In this document: positions 58,174-64,000 of the stretch, piece by piece
Numbering within the stretch: position 1 is the stretch's first letter
Layout of the letters: every line of letters begins with the position of its first letter
DNA from: Arthrobacter sp. APC 3897
Lineage (GTDB): Bacteria; Actinomycetota; Actinomycetes; Actinomycetales; Micrococcaceae
Direction of reading: 5' to 3'
Length of the DNA stretch: 64,000 nt
NCBI RefSeq assembly: GCF_030407495.1
Contig: NZ_JASDDG010000005.1
Location: 1-64,000 of the forward strand
The notes under the pieces: model-generated
Database searches by the model: none
What the model was told of the DNA's origin: nothing
What the model saw: the letters and a program-made list of their open reading frames with translations, nothing else
Program-made: the position numbers and the translations under genes

Positions 58174-59489
58174 AACAGCTTCTCCCCTTTCAGGACCGCA
58201 AGGATGAACTCGGAGCTGGTTGCCGGCGTGGTTGCCGGATCGACGGCGCTGGGCGGGGTCCACGTCTGCTGAATGCCGGTCGAAACCTCGTTGTAGTACG
58301 GGGTTTGCGGCCGGGGCTTGGAAAGCTCAAGCGATTCGCGGATGGTTTCCGCCATTGGGAAGGTATCGGAAATGCCCGGGGCATTGTAGGCATCGGTGTT
58401 GGCCGGGGGGTTGCCGTTGGTGGTGAAGTAGAGGGACTGGTTCTCCGGGCTCACGATGCACTCGATGGCCTGGTAGGACAGGTCCTGGTGCTTGCTGTCC
58501 GCACCCACTCCGAGGTTGATGCCTCCGAGCGGGGGAGCGGTGTCTTCACCGGCGTTGACCTGCGGATACAGTGTCCAGCCGATGTCCTCAATCAGGCCTG
58601 CCGGCAGGGTTCCCGCTTCCACTGCCGCATTGGTGGCCGGCCAGACGAAGGGGTAGTTGACCATGAACGAGCCCTGGTCCCCCTGGAACTGGATCATGGA
58701 GGTGTTTTCGGTCTGGGTGGGAAGCCCGGGGCCGCCCAGGCCTTCCTTGCCGATGGCGGAGACAATTTCCGCGGCCTGGGTTCCGGCTTCGGATTCGAGC
58801 CCCAGCCGGATTTCATCCGCAGGGGCATCGGGATTCTCGACAATGGCTCCGCCGGCCGATTCCACCAGGGCGTTGACCCACACAGTCATGGATTCGGCAC
58901 GCGCGCCCTGAACACCCAGGAATTTGCCCTGGCCGGCGGCGGCGTCGATGAGCTGCTGCCAGGTGACCGGCTGGCTCATGTCCAGGCCGGCGGCCTCCGC
59001 CACCGACTTCCGGTACCAGAGAATCTGCGTGTTGGCCCAGAACGGGACAGCTACCACCTTGTCCTTCCAGGTGGCTCCGGTCAGCGCGCCTTCGACCACA
59101 TTCTGCGTGGTGCGCTCAGCAACGTCTTCCGGAACCGGGGCGAGGTAACCGGGTTCGGCAAGCTCCGGAACGAACGGCGGATCCAGGCTCATGATGTCCA
59201 TGGTGTCGTCGCCGGCGGCGAGGCGGCGGGCCAGCTGCTCCCGTTGCGCTCCCGCATCGCTGGGCAGCAGCGAAGTCTCAATGGTGTAGGCCCCGTCCGC
59301 CTGGTCCGTGCAGATCTGGGCGATCGTCGCCTGTCCGCCGTCATCAGGGTTGATGTACCAGGTGAGGGTTGGGGGACCTTCTTCGGAGGAACAGCCGGTC
59401 AACAGCGTCGCTCCGATGGCGAGGGCAATCCCCGCAGCTGCACGCGCCCGTTTGCGGGGCCGGCCGTAGTGTCTCGCATCCATTGGCAT
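58170..59489 (-). CDS. ABC sugar-binding lipoprotein, LpqY-like
   Basis: This 439-residue lipoprotein has a basic start, a hydrophobic signal and lipobox LLTGCSS. The mature part resembles trehalose-binding LpqY of mycobacteria: TLTWYINPDDGGQATIAQIC, QREQLARRLAAGDDTMDIMSLD, VVAVPFWANTQILWYRKSV, and FQGDQGSFMVNYPFVW. LpqY-SugABC recycles trehalose released from the cell envelope; the substrate here is likely trehalose or a related disaccharide, by inference. It is the first gene of a four-gene operon in the order binding protein, permease, permease, ATPase. A GGCTGC-N8-GCAGCC inverted repeat lies about 55 bases upstream. Confidence 0.88.
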   Translation of the reverse strand: MPMDARHYGRPRKRARAAAGIALAIGATLLTGCSSEEGPPTLTWYINPDDGGQATIAQICTDQADGAYTIETSLLPSDAGAQREQLARRLAAGDDTMDIMSLDPPFVPELAEPGYLAPVPEDVAERTTQNVVEGALTGATWKDKVVAVPFWANTQILWYRKSVAEAAGLDMSQPVTWQQLIDAAAGQGKFLGVQGARAESMTVWVNALVESAGGAIVENPDAPADEIRLGLESEAGTQAAEIVSAIGKEGLGGPGLPTQTENTSMIQFQGDQGSFMVNYPFVWPATNAAVEAGTLPAGLIEDIGWTLYPQVNAGEDTAPPLGGINLGVGADSKHQDLSYQAIECIVSPENQSLYFTTNGNPPANTDAYNAPGISDTFPMAETIRESLELSKPRPQTPYYNEVSTGIQQTWTPPSAVDPATTPATSSEFILAVLKGEKLL

Positions 59490-59542
59490 CGGTGTTGTGC
59501 CTCCACCTCGTCGTAGGCGCGGATAGATGGAACTTTCCGCAA

Positions 59543-59562
59543 GGCTGCCACCCTAAGCAGCC
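59543..59562. promoter_or_regulatory. Inverted repeat upstream of the LpqY-like gene
   Basis: GGCTGC-N8-GCAGCC is perfect and lies about 55 bases before the ATG. It could be an operator for a sugar-responsive regulator. No regulator gene is adjacent. Confidence 0.35.
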
Positions 59563-59630
59563 TTTCGAAATGACACTATGCCTTGGGTATGAATTCCGCC
59601 ACTCTCAGGGCCGGTGGACGCAGAGAAACA

Positions 59631-60557
59631 TCAGGTCAAGAGTGCAGCAATGACTGTCAGGACCGGAAGGGAGAGGATGGTGGTCAGCAAAACGGTGTCC
59701 TTGGCGACGAGTTCTCCCTGCCCGTACCGGTTCGCTGCAACGAAGACATTCTGGGCGGTGGGCAGCGCAGCGGTGACGACGACGGCAAACAGCAGGGCGC
59801 CTTCCATCCCCAGGATGTACCGCGCCAGGGCGTAGGCCAGCAGCGGCTGCAGCACCAGTTTGAATGCTGTGGCGAGCAGGACATCGGCGCGGCGGCCGCC
59901 GTCGCGCTCCAGGAGCCGGGACCCCACGAGGGAGATGCCGAAGGCCAGCAGCATTGCCGGTACCGCAGCTCCGCCGATGAGGGTGACCGGCTCCAGGATA
60001 ATGACCGGCAGCGTGAGTCCCGTGCCGGCCAGGAACAAGCCGATCAAGGTACCGATGATGATCGGGTTGCGCACGATTTGGCCCAGGAACGTGCGCAGTG
60101 AGGTCCGCCGCCCGCTGGTCGCCGAATCCAGGAGCATCAGGAACAGCGGAGTGAAGAAGGCCATCTGGAAAATCAGGACCGGGGCTATAAGGGCGGCGTC
60201 CCCCAGAACATAGACGGCTATGGGCAGGCCCAGATTGGCACCGTTGACCAGCGACGACGACATGGCCGAGATTAGTGTCTCGGGCAGGGGACGGCGCAGC
60301 CACCAGCGGGTGCTCAAGACAAAGATGCCGGCTGTCACCACGGCACTGGCAGCCGCTACGAGCAGCGGCAGGGAAAAGACGGTGTGCAGGTCCGCGTCAC
60401 TGAGGGTGACGAGCAGCAGAGCCGGGGAGGCAACGAAGAACGCCAGCCGGCTCAGGACATTCTGCGCGTTTGCGCCCAGCACCTTCAGCCTGCCGATCAG
60501 GTATCCCGTAAGGATGATGATCCAGACAACGGTGAACCCGGTAAGTACCCCCAACAC
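59631..60557 (-). CDS. AEC family transporter (auxin efflux carrier type)
   Basis: This 308-residue carrier has about ten hydrophobic segments and the AEC/malonate-type features LTGFTVVWIIILTGYLIGRL, ALLLVTLSDADLHTVFSL and SSLVNGANLGLPIAVYVLGD, with GLPTAQ-like AALPTAQNVFVAANRY near the end. Substrates of bacterial members are small organic acids, but this one is unassigned. GTG 60557 was chosen because a -10 TATACT lies six bases upstream and the longer frame runs into the tRNA terminator. Confidence 0.85.
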   Translation of the reverse strand: MLGVLTGFTVVWIIILTGYLIGRLKVLGANAQNVLSRLAFFVASPALLLVTLSDADLHTVFSLPLLVAAASAVVTAGIFVLSTRWWLRRPLPETLISAMSSSLVNGANLGLPIAVYVLGDAALIAPVLIFQMAFFTPLFLMLLDSATSGRRTSLRTFLGQIVRNPIIIGTLIGLFLAGTGLTLPVIILEPVTLIGGAAVPAMLLAFGISLVGSRLLERDGGRRADVLLATAFKLVLQPLLAYALARYILGMEGALLFAVVVTAALPTAQNVFVAANRYGQGELVAKDTVLLTTILSLPVLTVIAALLT

Positions 60558-60563
60558 CGGCCC

Positions 60564-60569
60564 AGTATA
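60564..60569 (-). promoter_or_regulatory. -10 hexamer (TATACT) of a leaderless promoter
   Basis: TATACT is followed by six bases and GTG 60557. No SD is present. Confidence 0.45.
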
Positions 60570-60596
60570 TCCCCGGCAGAAACCATCGCAGACAAC

Positions 60597-60639
60597 AAAA
60601 GACCCCTCTGAATCACGGCGGATTCGCAAGGGGTCTTTT
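60597..60639 (-). terminator. Terminator downstream of tRNA-Gly
   Basis: AAAAGACCCCT pairs with AGGGGTCTTTT (11 bp) around a loop with an inner GAATC/GATTC pairing. It ends the tRNA transcript on the minus strand. Confidence 0.75.
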
Positions 60640-60644
60640 CCGGG

Positions 60645-60715
60645 AGCGGGCGACGGGAATCGAACCCGCGTATCAAGCTTGGGAAGCTAGCGCTCTACCA
60701 TTGAGCTACGCCCGC
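60645..60715 (-). tRNA. tRNA-Gly(CCC)
   Basis: A complete cloverleaf of 71 bases is read on the minus strand: acceptor GCGGGCG/CGCCCGC, D arm GCTC/GAGC, anticodon loop TTCCCAA with anticodon CCC, T loop TTCGATT, discriminator T. The CCA tail is not encoded. One mismatch (T-T) is seen in the anticodon stem. It reads glycine GGG codons. Confidence 0.95.
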
Positions 60716-60781
60716 AGCGACGGAAGGTTCCGGCACAAAAAACCACTTTACATGGAACCTGCCCCGCGCCGAATTCCGTGT

Positions 60782-61057
60782 TCATGCGCCGTCGCCGCCC
60801 TCCGCTTCCTTCCCGCCCTGCCGCGCGAGTTCCACCAAGTCCCGCCATTTGCCCCGGACACACTGCTCGGGCAGGGTGACAGCGGCCGGGCCCACACTGA
60901 TTTCGTAGATAAACCGGTCCGAGCCCGCGGGTTTTTCCGGCGGCGGTTCCTGCAGCAGCGGAAGCCACTCCCGCTCGGCCTCCTCAGCACTCACCTGGGT
61001 GCTCCACACCCGGGTGAGCCCCGCGAATCCGCCGGTGCGGATGACGACAATCTTCAC
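60782..61057 (-). CDS. Emfourin-type inhibitor of M4 metallopeptidase
   Basis: This 91-residue protein starts MKIVVIRTGGFAGLTRVW and resembles emfourin, the small inhibitor encoded next to protealysin-type M4 proteases. The partner gene ends within its ATG region (overlap 61054-61057), so the pair is co-translated. A basic/glycine-rich tail ends the protein. The family call rests on pattern and gene position. Confidence 0.82.
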   Translation of the reverse strand: MKIVVIRTGGFAGLTRVWSTQVSAEEAEREWLPLLQEPPPEKPAGSDRFIYEISVGPAAVTLPEQCVRGKWRDLVELARQGGKEAEGGDGA

Positions 61058-62112
61058 GGCTGCACGCCCACGGCTTCCCAGGCATCGGAGACGGACTCGT
61101 ATTCCGCACTCGCGCTGCCGTAGCGCTTGTCCGCCGCAGCGAGCGTTGCGGCCGCAAAGCGGGAGAACGTGCAGTCCTCGGGGAGATCCTGTTCGGTGAG
61201 GGTGTCGTACCAGATTTGACCGGCCCGTTCCCAGGCGAAATTACCCATGGCCGTTGCCGCCAGATAGAACGCATGGTTCGGAATGCCGGAGTTGATGTGG
61301 ACTCCTCCGTTGTCCGCTTCAGTGTCAACGTAATCCGCCATAGTGGCCGGCTGCGGATCCCGGCCCAGGACGTCGTCGTTGTAGGCCGTGCCGGGAGCCT
61401 TCAGGGACCGCAGCGCTTCTCCCGTCACCTGGGCGGTGAACAATCCCGCCCCCACCAGCCACGTTGCCCGGGCTGCCTCCTGGCGCAGTAGTTTCTGCTC
61501 GACCAGGACACCGAAAACGTCTGCTGCCGATTCGTTCAGGGCCCCGGCCTGGCCGGAGTACTCAAACCCGGAGGTGTACTGGACCACTCCATGCGTCAGC
61601 TCGTGGCCAATGACCGTCAGGGATTTTGTGAACCGCTGGAAGATCTCGCCGTCGCCGTCGCCGAAGACCATCCGTTCACCGTTCCAGAACGCGTTGTCAT
61701 ATTCACGGCCGTAGTGGACGGTTGCCGCCAGCGTCCCGCCGGTGCCGTCCACAGACGTCCTGCCGTAGCTGTCGCGGAAAAGCGCGTCAGTGGCTCCAAG
61801 TCCTTCATAGGCCTCGTCCGCCGCCGCATCACCGGTAGGTGCGTCGCCCTCTTTCCGCACCAGGGTGCCGGGAAGAACCTCGCGTTCTTCGGCGTCGGAC
61901 ACTTCACGGCGCAGGGAGGGCGCCGCCGCTGTGCCCCGCGCAGAAGCCGGGGGCCGCAGGGACCGTGACCGGGCCTCGTGGACGGGCGGCAGTTCAGCGA
62001 GTGCCCGCCGGGCTGCGTCTGCGGCCCGCTGGTATGTGCCGTCCTGAAGGTCGGCGATGCGCGCCAGAAGATAGGGGGGAACAATCGAACACGTCTTGCT
62101 TGAACAGATCAT
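61054..62112 (-). CDS. M4 family metallopeptidase (protealysin-like)
   Basis: This 352-residue zinc protease has no signal peptide and a short propeptide with the protealysin motif PPYLL near residue 13. The active site motif VIGHELTHGVVQY contains HExxH; the third ligand Glu is in GALNESAADVFG, and the catalytic His region is NSGIPNHAFYLAA with GVHINSGI. Autoprocessing in the cytoplasm or release by lysis is known for some relatives. The following emfourin-type gene overlaps its stop. SD GGAGG lies upstream of ATG 62112. Confidence 0.93.
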   Translation of the reverse strand: MICSSKTCSIVPPYLLARIADLQDGTYQRAADAARRALAELPPVHEARSRSLRPPASARGTAAAPSLRREVSDAEEREVLPGTLVRKEGDAPTGDAAADEAYEGLGATDALFRDSYGRTSVDGTGGTLAATVHYGREYDNAFWNGERMVFGDGDGEIFQRFTKSLTVIGHELTHGVVQYTSGFEYSGQAGALNESAADVFGVLVEQKLLRQEAARATWLVGAGLFTAQVTGEALRSLKAPGTAYNDDVLGRDPQPATMADYVDTEADNGGVHINSGIPNHAFYLAATAMGNFAWERAGQIWYDTLTEQDLPEDCTFSRFAAATLAAADKRYGSASAEYESVSDAWEAVGVQP

Positions 62113-62220
62113 GCTGTCCTCCGGGGTCCGGGTCAGGGCAACTGGTTTCCCTGTACACCTGTGGCCCCAGCCTAGGGCCCCCCTCCGACAGTGCAAGAGG
62201 GGAGGCCGCGAAGCCTGCGC

Positions 62221-62757
62221 TTAGCTGCCGGCTTCGTCTGCGTTGCCGGTTTTGTCCGTGCCGCCGCCCGCTGCCCGGTTAGCTGCGGCCTGGTCATAGG
62301 CGGCCACAATGGCGGCAATTCCCTCCGGACCCAGTTCCAGTCCGAGGTTGCTGCCGGGGTTGATGGCCAGCCCGTAGCCCTCAGCGATGCTGCGCAGAGT
62401 TGCCTCGCCGCCGGCTTTGACCATCACCGGTGCGGCTTCGCGGATCTGCTCCGGTACCCGTCCGGCGCTGGTGAACGTGGCGGCGACGGCGGAGTCCCCT
62501 TCAGGAGCCTTCAGCACCAGGGCCTGGAAGGATGCGGGATCGTTCTCATCGAGCAGCCGGCCGACGCTGAGCAATTCCGACTCGCAGATGCGGGCCACCA
62601 GCTCCTGGCTGGTGATCCGGCCTTCCTGGCCGGCGAGGATGGCTTCTTCCAGCGCCGCGGCACCTTCGGGATCCTGATACTGTGCCTGGCCGGGCAGCAT
62701 GCCGTCCGTTTCCGCTGCGGTGCTCTCAGCGCCGGTGCTGTCTGTGTTCTCTGTCAT
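62221..62757 (-). CDS. SseB-like protein
   Basis: This 178-residue acidic protein has the SseB N-terminal domain pattern: [31 protein letters not shown], then [50 protein letters not shown] and [23 protein letters not shown]. SseB-like proteins are of unknown function in actinobacteria. SD GAGGAGA precedes ATG 62757. The region between it and the M4 protease gene is about 110 bases. Confidence 0.8.
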   Translation of the reverse strand: MTENTDSTGAESTAAETDGMLPGQAQYQDPEGAAALEEAILAGQEGRITSQELVARICESELLSVGRLLDENDPASFQALVLKAPEGDSAVAATFTSAGRVPEQIREAAPVMVKAGGEATLRSIAEGYGLAINPGSNLGLELGPEGIAAIVAAYDQAAANRAAGGGTDKTGNADEAGS

Positions 62758-62846
62758 GGTGTCTCCTCGAGTACTCGGTATCTGCCAAAGGCCCAGCCGC
62801 AAGTCTGGCACAGCGGCAGGGGGGTGAATCAAGCTACGGTAGGAGA

Positions 62847-63701
62847 ATGAGCGTCAGCAGGAACACCCGAAACCTGGAGCCGGGCATTGAGCGGGACTTC
62901 ACCGACAAGATGAGTTACGGCTCTTATCTGGCACTGGATGAGCTGCTGGCTGCGCAGCATCCGGTAAGCAGTCCGGAGCATCACGACGAGATGCTCTTCA
63001 TCATCCAGCACCAGACCTCGGAGCTGTGGCTGAAGCTTGTCCTGCATGAACTGCGGGCCGTCCGATCCAACCTGGCTGCGGATGATCTGCGGGCCGCAAT
63101 GAAGGGCATCGCCCGGATCAAGCACATCCAGCGCTCGCTGACCGAGCAGTGGTCGGTGCTGGCGACGCTGACGCCGTCGGAATATGCCGGGTTCAGGGGG
63201 GATCTGGGCGCCTCGAGCGGATTCCAGTCCTATCAGTACCGCGCCGTGGAGTTCCTGCTGGGCAACAAGAACGCCGCAATGGTCAACGTTTTCGCTGCCG
63301 ATCCTGCAGCACAGGCACTGCTCACCGAACTGTTGGAACAGACCAGCATCTATGACGAGTTCATCCGGTTCCTGCACCGCCGGGGTTATGCCGTGCCCGA
63401 AGAACTGCTCCACCGCGACGTTACGCAGGCACATGTGGCCAATGAAGGACTGATGCGTGTTTACAAACACGTTTATGAGAACGCCGCACAGAACTGGGAC
63501 GTTTACGAGGCCTGCGAAGAGCTGGTGGACCTGGAAGACAACTTCCAGCTCTGGCGCTTCCGCCACCTGAAGACCGTGGAGCGCACCATTGGATTCAAGC
63601 GGGGGACCGGGGGATCCTCCGGAGCGTCCTTCCTCCAGCGGGCGCTGGAGTTGACGTTTTTCCCTGAGCTGTATGCCGTCCGGACGGAGATTGGCCGCTG
63701 A
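62847..63701 (+). CDS. kynA: Tryptophan 2,3-dioxygenase
   Basis: This 284-residue heme enzyme opens the indole ring of tryptophan to N-formylkynurenine. Family motifs are [41 protein letters not shown] and, with the heme histidine, [30 protein letters not shown]. Length is normal. SD TAGGAGA lies before ATG 62847. No other kynurenine genes are visible; the neighbouring dcd gene is unrelated. Confidence 0.95.
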   Translation: MSVSRNTRNLEPGIERDFTDKMSYGSYLALDELLAAQHPVSSPEHHDEMLFIIQHQTSELWLKLVLHELRAVRSNLAADDLRAAMKGIARIKHIQRSLTEQWSVLATLTPSEYAGFRGDLGASSGFQSYQYRAVEFLLGNKNAAMVNVFAADPAAQALLTELLEQTSIYDEFIRFLHRRGYAVPEELLHRDVTQAHVANEGLMRVYKHVYENAAQNWDVYEACEELVDLEDNFQLWRFRHLKTVERTIGFKRGTGGSSGASFLQRALELTFFPELYAVRTEIGR

Positions 63702-63732
63702 GAGCCCGGCAGGCAGCCCGGCGGGCATGCGC

Positions 63733-63738
63733 TATTTT
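63733..63738 (+). promoter_or_regulatory. -10 hexamer (TATTTT) of a leaderless promoter
   Basis: TATTTT is followed by six bases and the dcd GTG at 63745. No SD is present. Confidence 0.4.
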
Positions 63739-63744
63739 TAGATA

Positions 63745-64000
63745 GTGCTGATTTCTGACCGCGACATCCGAACCGAAATTGCCGACCAGCGGATCGTCCT
63801 TGATCCCTACGATCCCGGAATGGTTCAGCCTTCCAGCGTGGACGTGCGTATTGACCGGTTTTTCCGGCTCTTCGACAACCACAAGTACGCCCACATTGAT
63901 CCGTCAGCGGACCAGCCGGACCTGACCCGCCTGGTGGAAGTTGATCCGGACGAGCCGTTCATACTGCATCCGGGGGAATTTGTCCTCGGGTCCACCTACG
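63745..64000 (+). CDS. dcd: dCTP deaminase, N-terminal part (cut by window end)
   Basis: Only the first 85 residues are present; the gene runs off the window. [22 protein letters not shown] and [15 protein letters not shown] match the N-terminus of dCTP deaminase, which converts dCTP to dUTP (or to dUMP in the bifunctional form) in thymidylate synthesis. The start is GTG with a -10 element six bases upstream and no SD. Confidence 0.92.
   Translation, partial: MLISDRDIRTEIADQRIVLDPYDPGMVQPSSVDVRIDRFFRLFDNHKYAHIDPSADQPDLTRLVEVDPDEPFILHPGEFVLGSTY

Noticed and set aside
1-64000. CRISPR arrays, insertion sequences, integrases, prophage genes, rRNA
   Set aside because: No repeat-spacer pattern, transposase, integrase or phage structural motif was seen in any frame.

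Overview
The window is high-GC DNA from an actinobacterium. The nearest recognisable gene content is that of the Micrococcaceae (Arthrobacter and relatives). Signs include many GTG starts, genes packed with ATGA or GTGA overlaps, IdeR/DtxR-type iron boxes, an LpqY-SugABC-type sugar importer, a DUF6507/DUF1023 pair, cysteine-free ribosomal proteins, and many genes with a -10 hexamer 6 to 8 bases before the start codon and no ribosome binding site (leaderless mRNAs). I saw no phage, insertion sequence, CRISPR array or rRNA. The assignment to a family is inference from gene content.

Layout. 0.1-2.7 kb: DUF6221 protein and malQ. 2.8-10.2 kb (minus strand): a run of seven genes reading DUF6507 protein, DUF1023 hydrolase, lipoprotein, histidine kinase, response regulator, ABC ATPase, ABC-2 permease; a 20-bp tandem duplication sits at the kinase start. 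10.4-15.6 kb: M20 amidohydrolase, DoxX protein, SMP-30-like lipoprotein, thioesterase under a palindromic operator, RibD/DHFR-like protein, IclR regulator. 15.6-21.4 kb: a membrane protein made almost wholly of heptad repeats, divergent from an OFA-type MFS carrier with a 35-residue small subunit gene, then a zinc alcohol dehydrogenase. 21.4-28.5 kb: an acyl-CoA dehydrogenase cluster with phosphotransferase, SDR, TetR, a second acyl-CoA dehydrogenase, MarR and a Rieske ferredoxin. 28.6-41.4 kb: an iron-boxed siderophore-binding lipoprotein, MscS channel, PRC-barrel and YihY proteins, two frameshifted genes (APC permease, thioredoxin-reductase-like), an epimerase, a glutathionyl-hydroquinone reductase, and a second iron-boxed operon for siderophore permeases, ATPase and reductase. 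41.5-48.1 kb: M23 peptidase, lipid kinase, SGNH hydrolase, MFS carrier, MarR, glgC. 48.1-54 kb: a structured leader, rpmB-rpmG-rpsN, HU, a CopD-CtaG fusion and an NHL/thioredoxin protein. 54-64 kb: a membrane-anchored unknown, the LpqY-SugABC-type operon, AEC carrier, tRNA-Gly, an M4 protease with an emfourin-type inhibitor, SseB-like protein, kynA and the start of dcd.

Genes that work together: the binding protein at 28.6 kb lacks its own permease and the operon at 37.2 kb lacks a binding protein, and both carry the same 16-base iron-box core, so they probably form one iron-repressed uptake system. The kinase and regulator at 5-7 kb probably control the adjacent ABC exporter. The TetR gene at 24.7 kb, divergent from an SDR/dehydrogenase/phosphotransferase operon with a perfect 10-bp palindrome between them, probably controls acyl-CoA catabolism. 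The most unusual observations are the widespread TANNNT-N6/7-start signature, the duplicated leaderless start with a seven-codon micro-ORF before the histidine kinase, the heptad-repeat protein, a recurring palindrome at two loci, a hairpin at the predicted 5' end of the ribosomal-protein leader, and three frame breaks within 1 kb.
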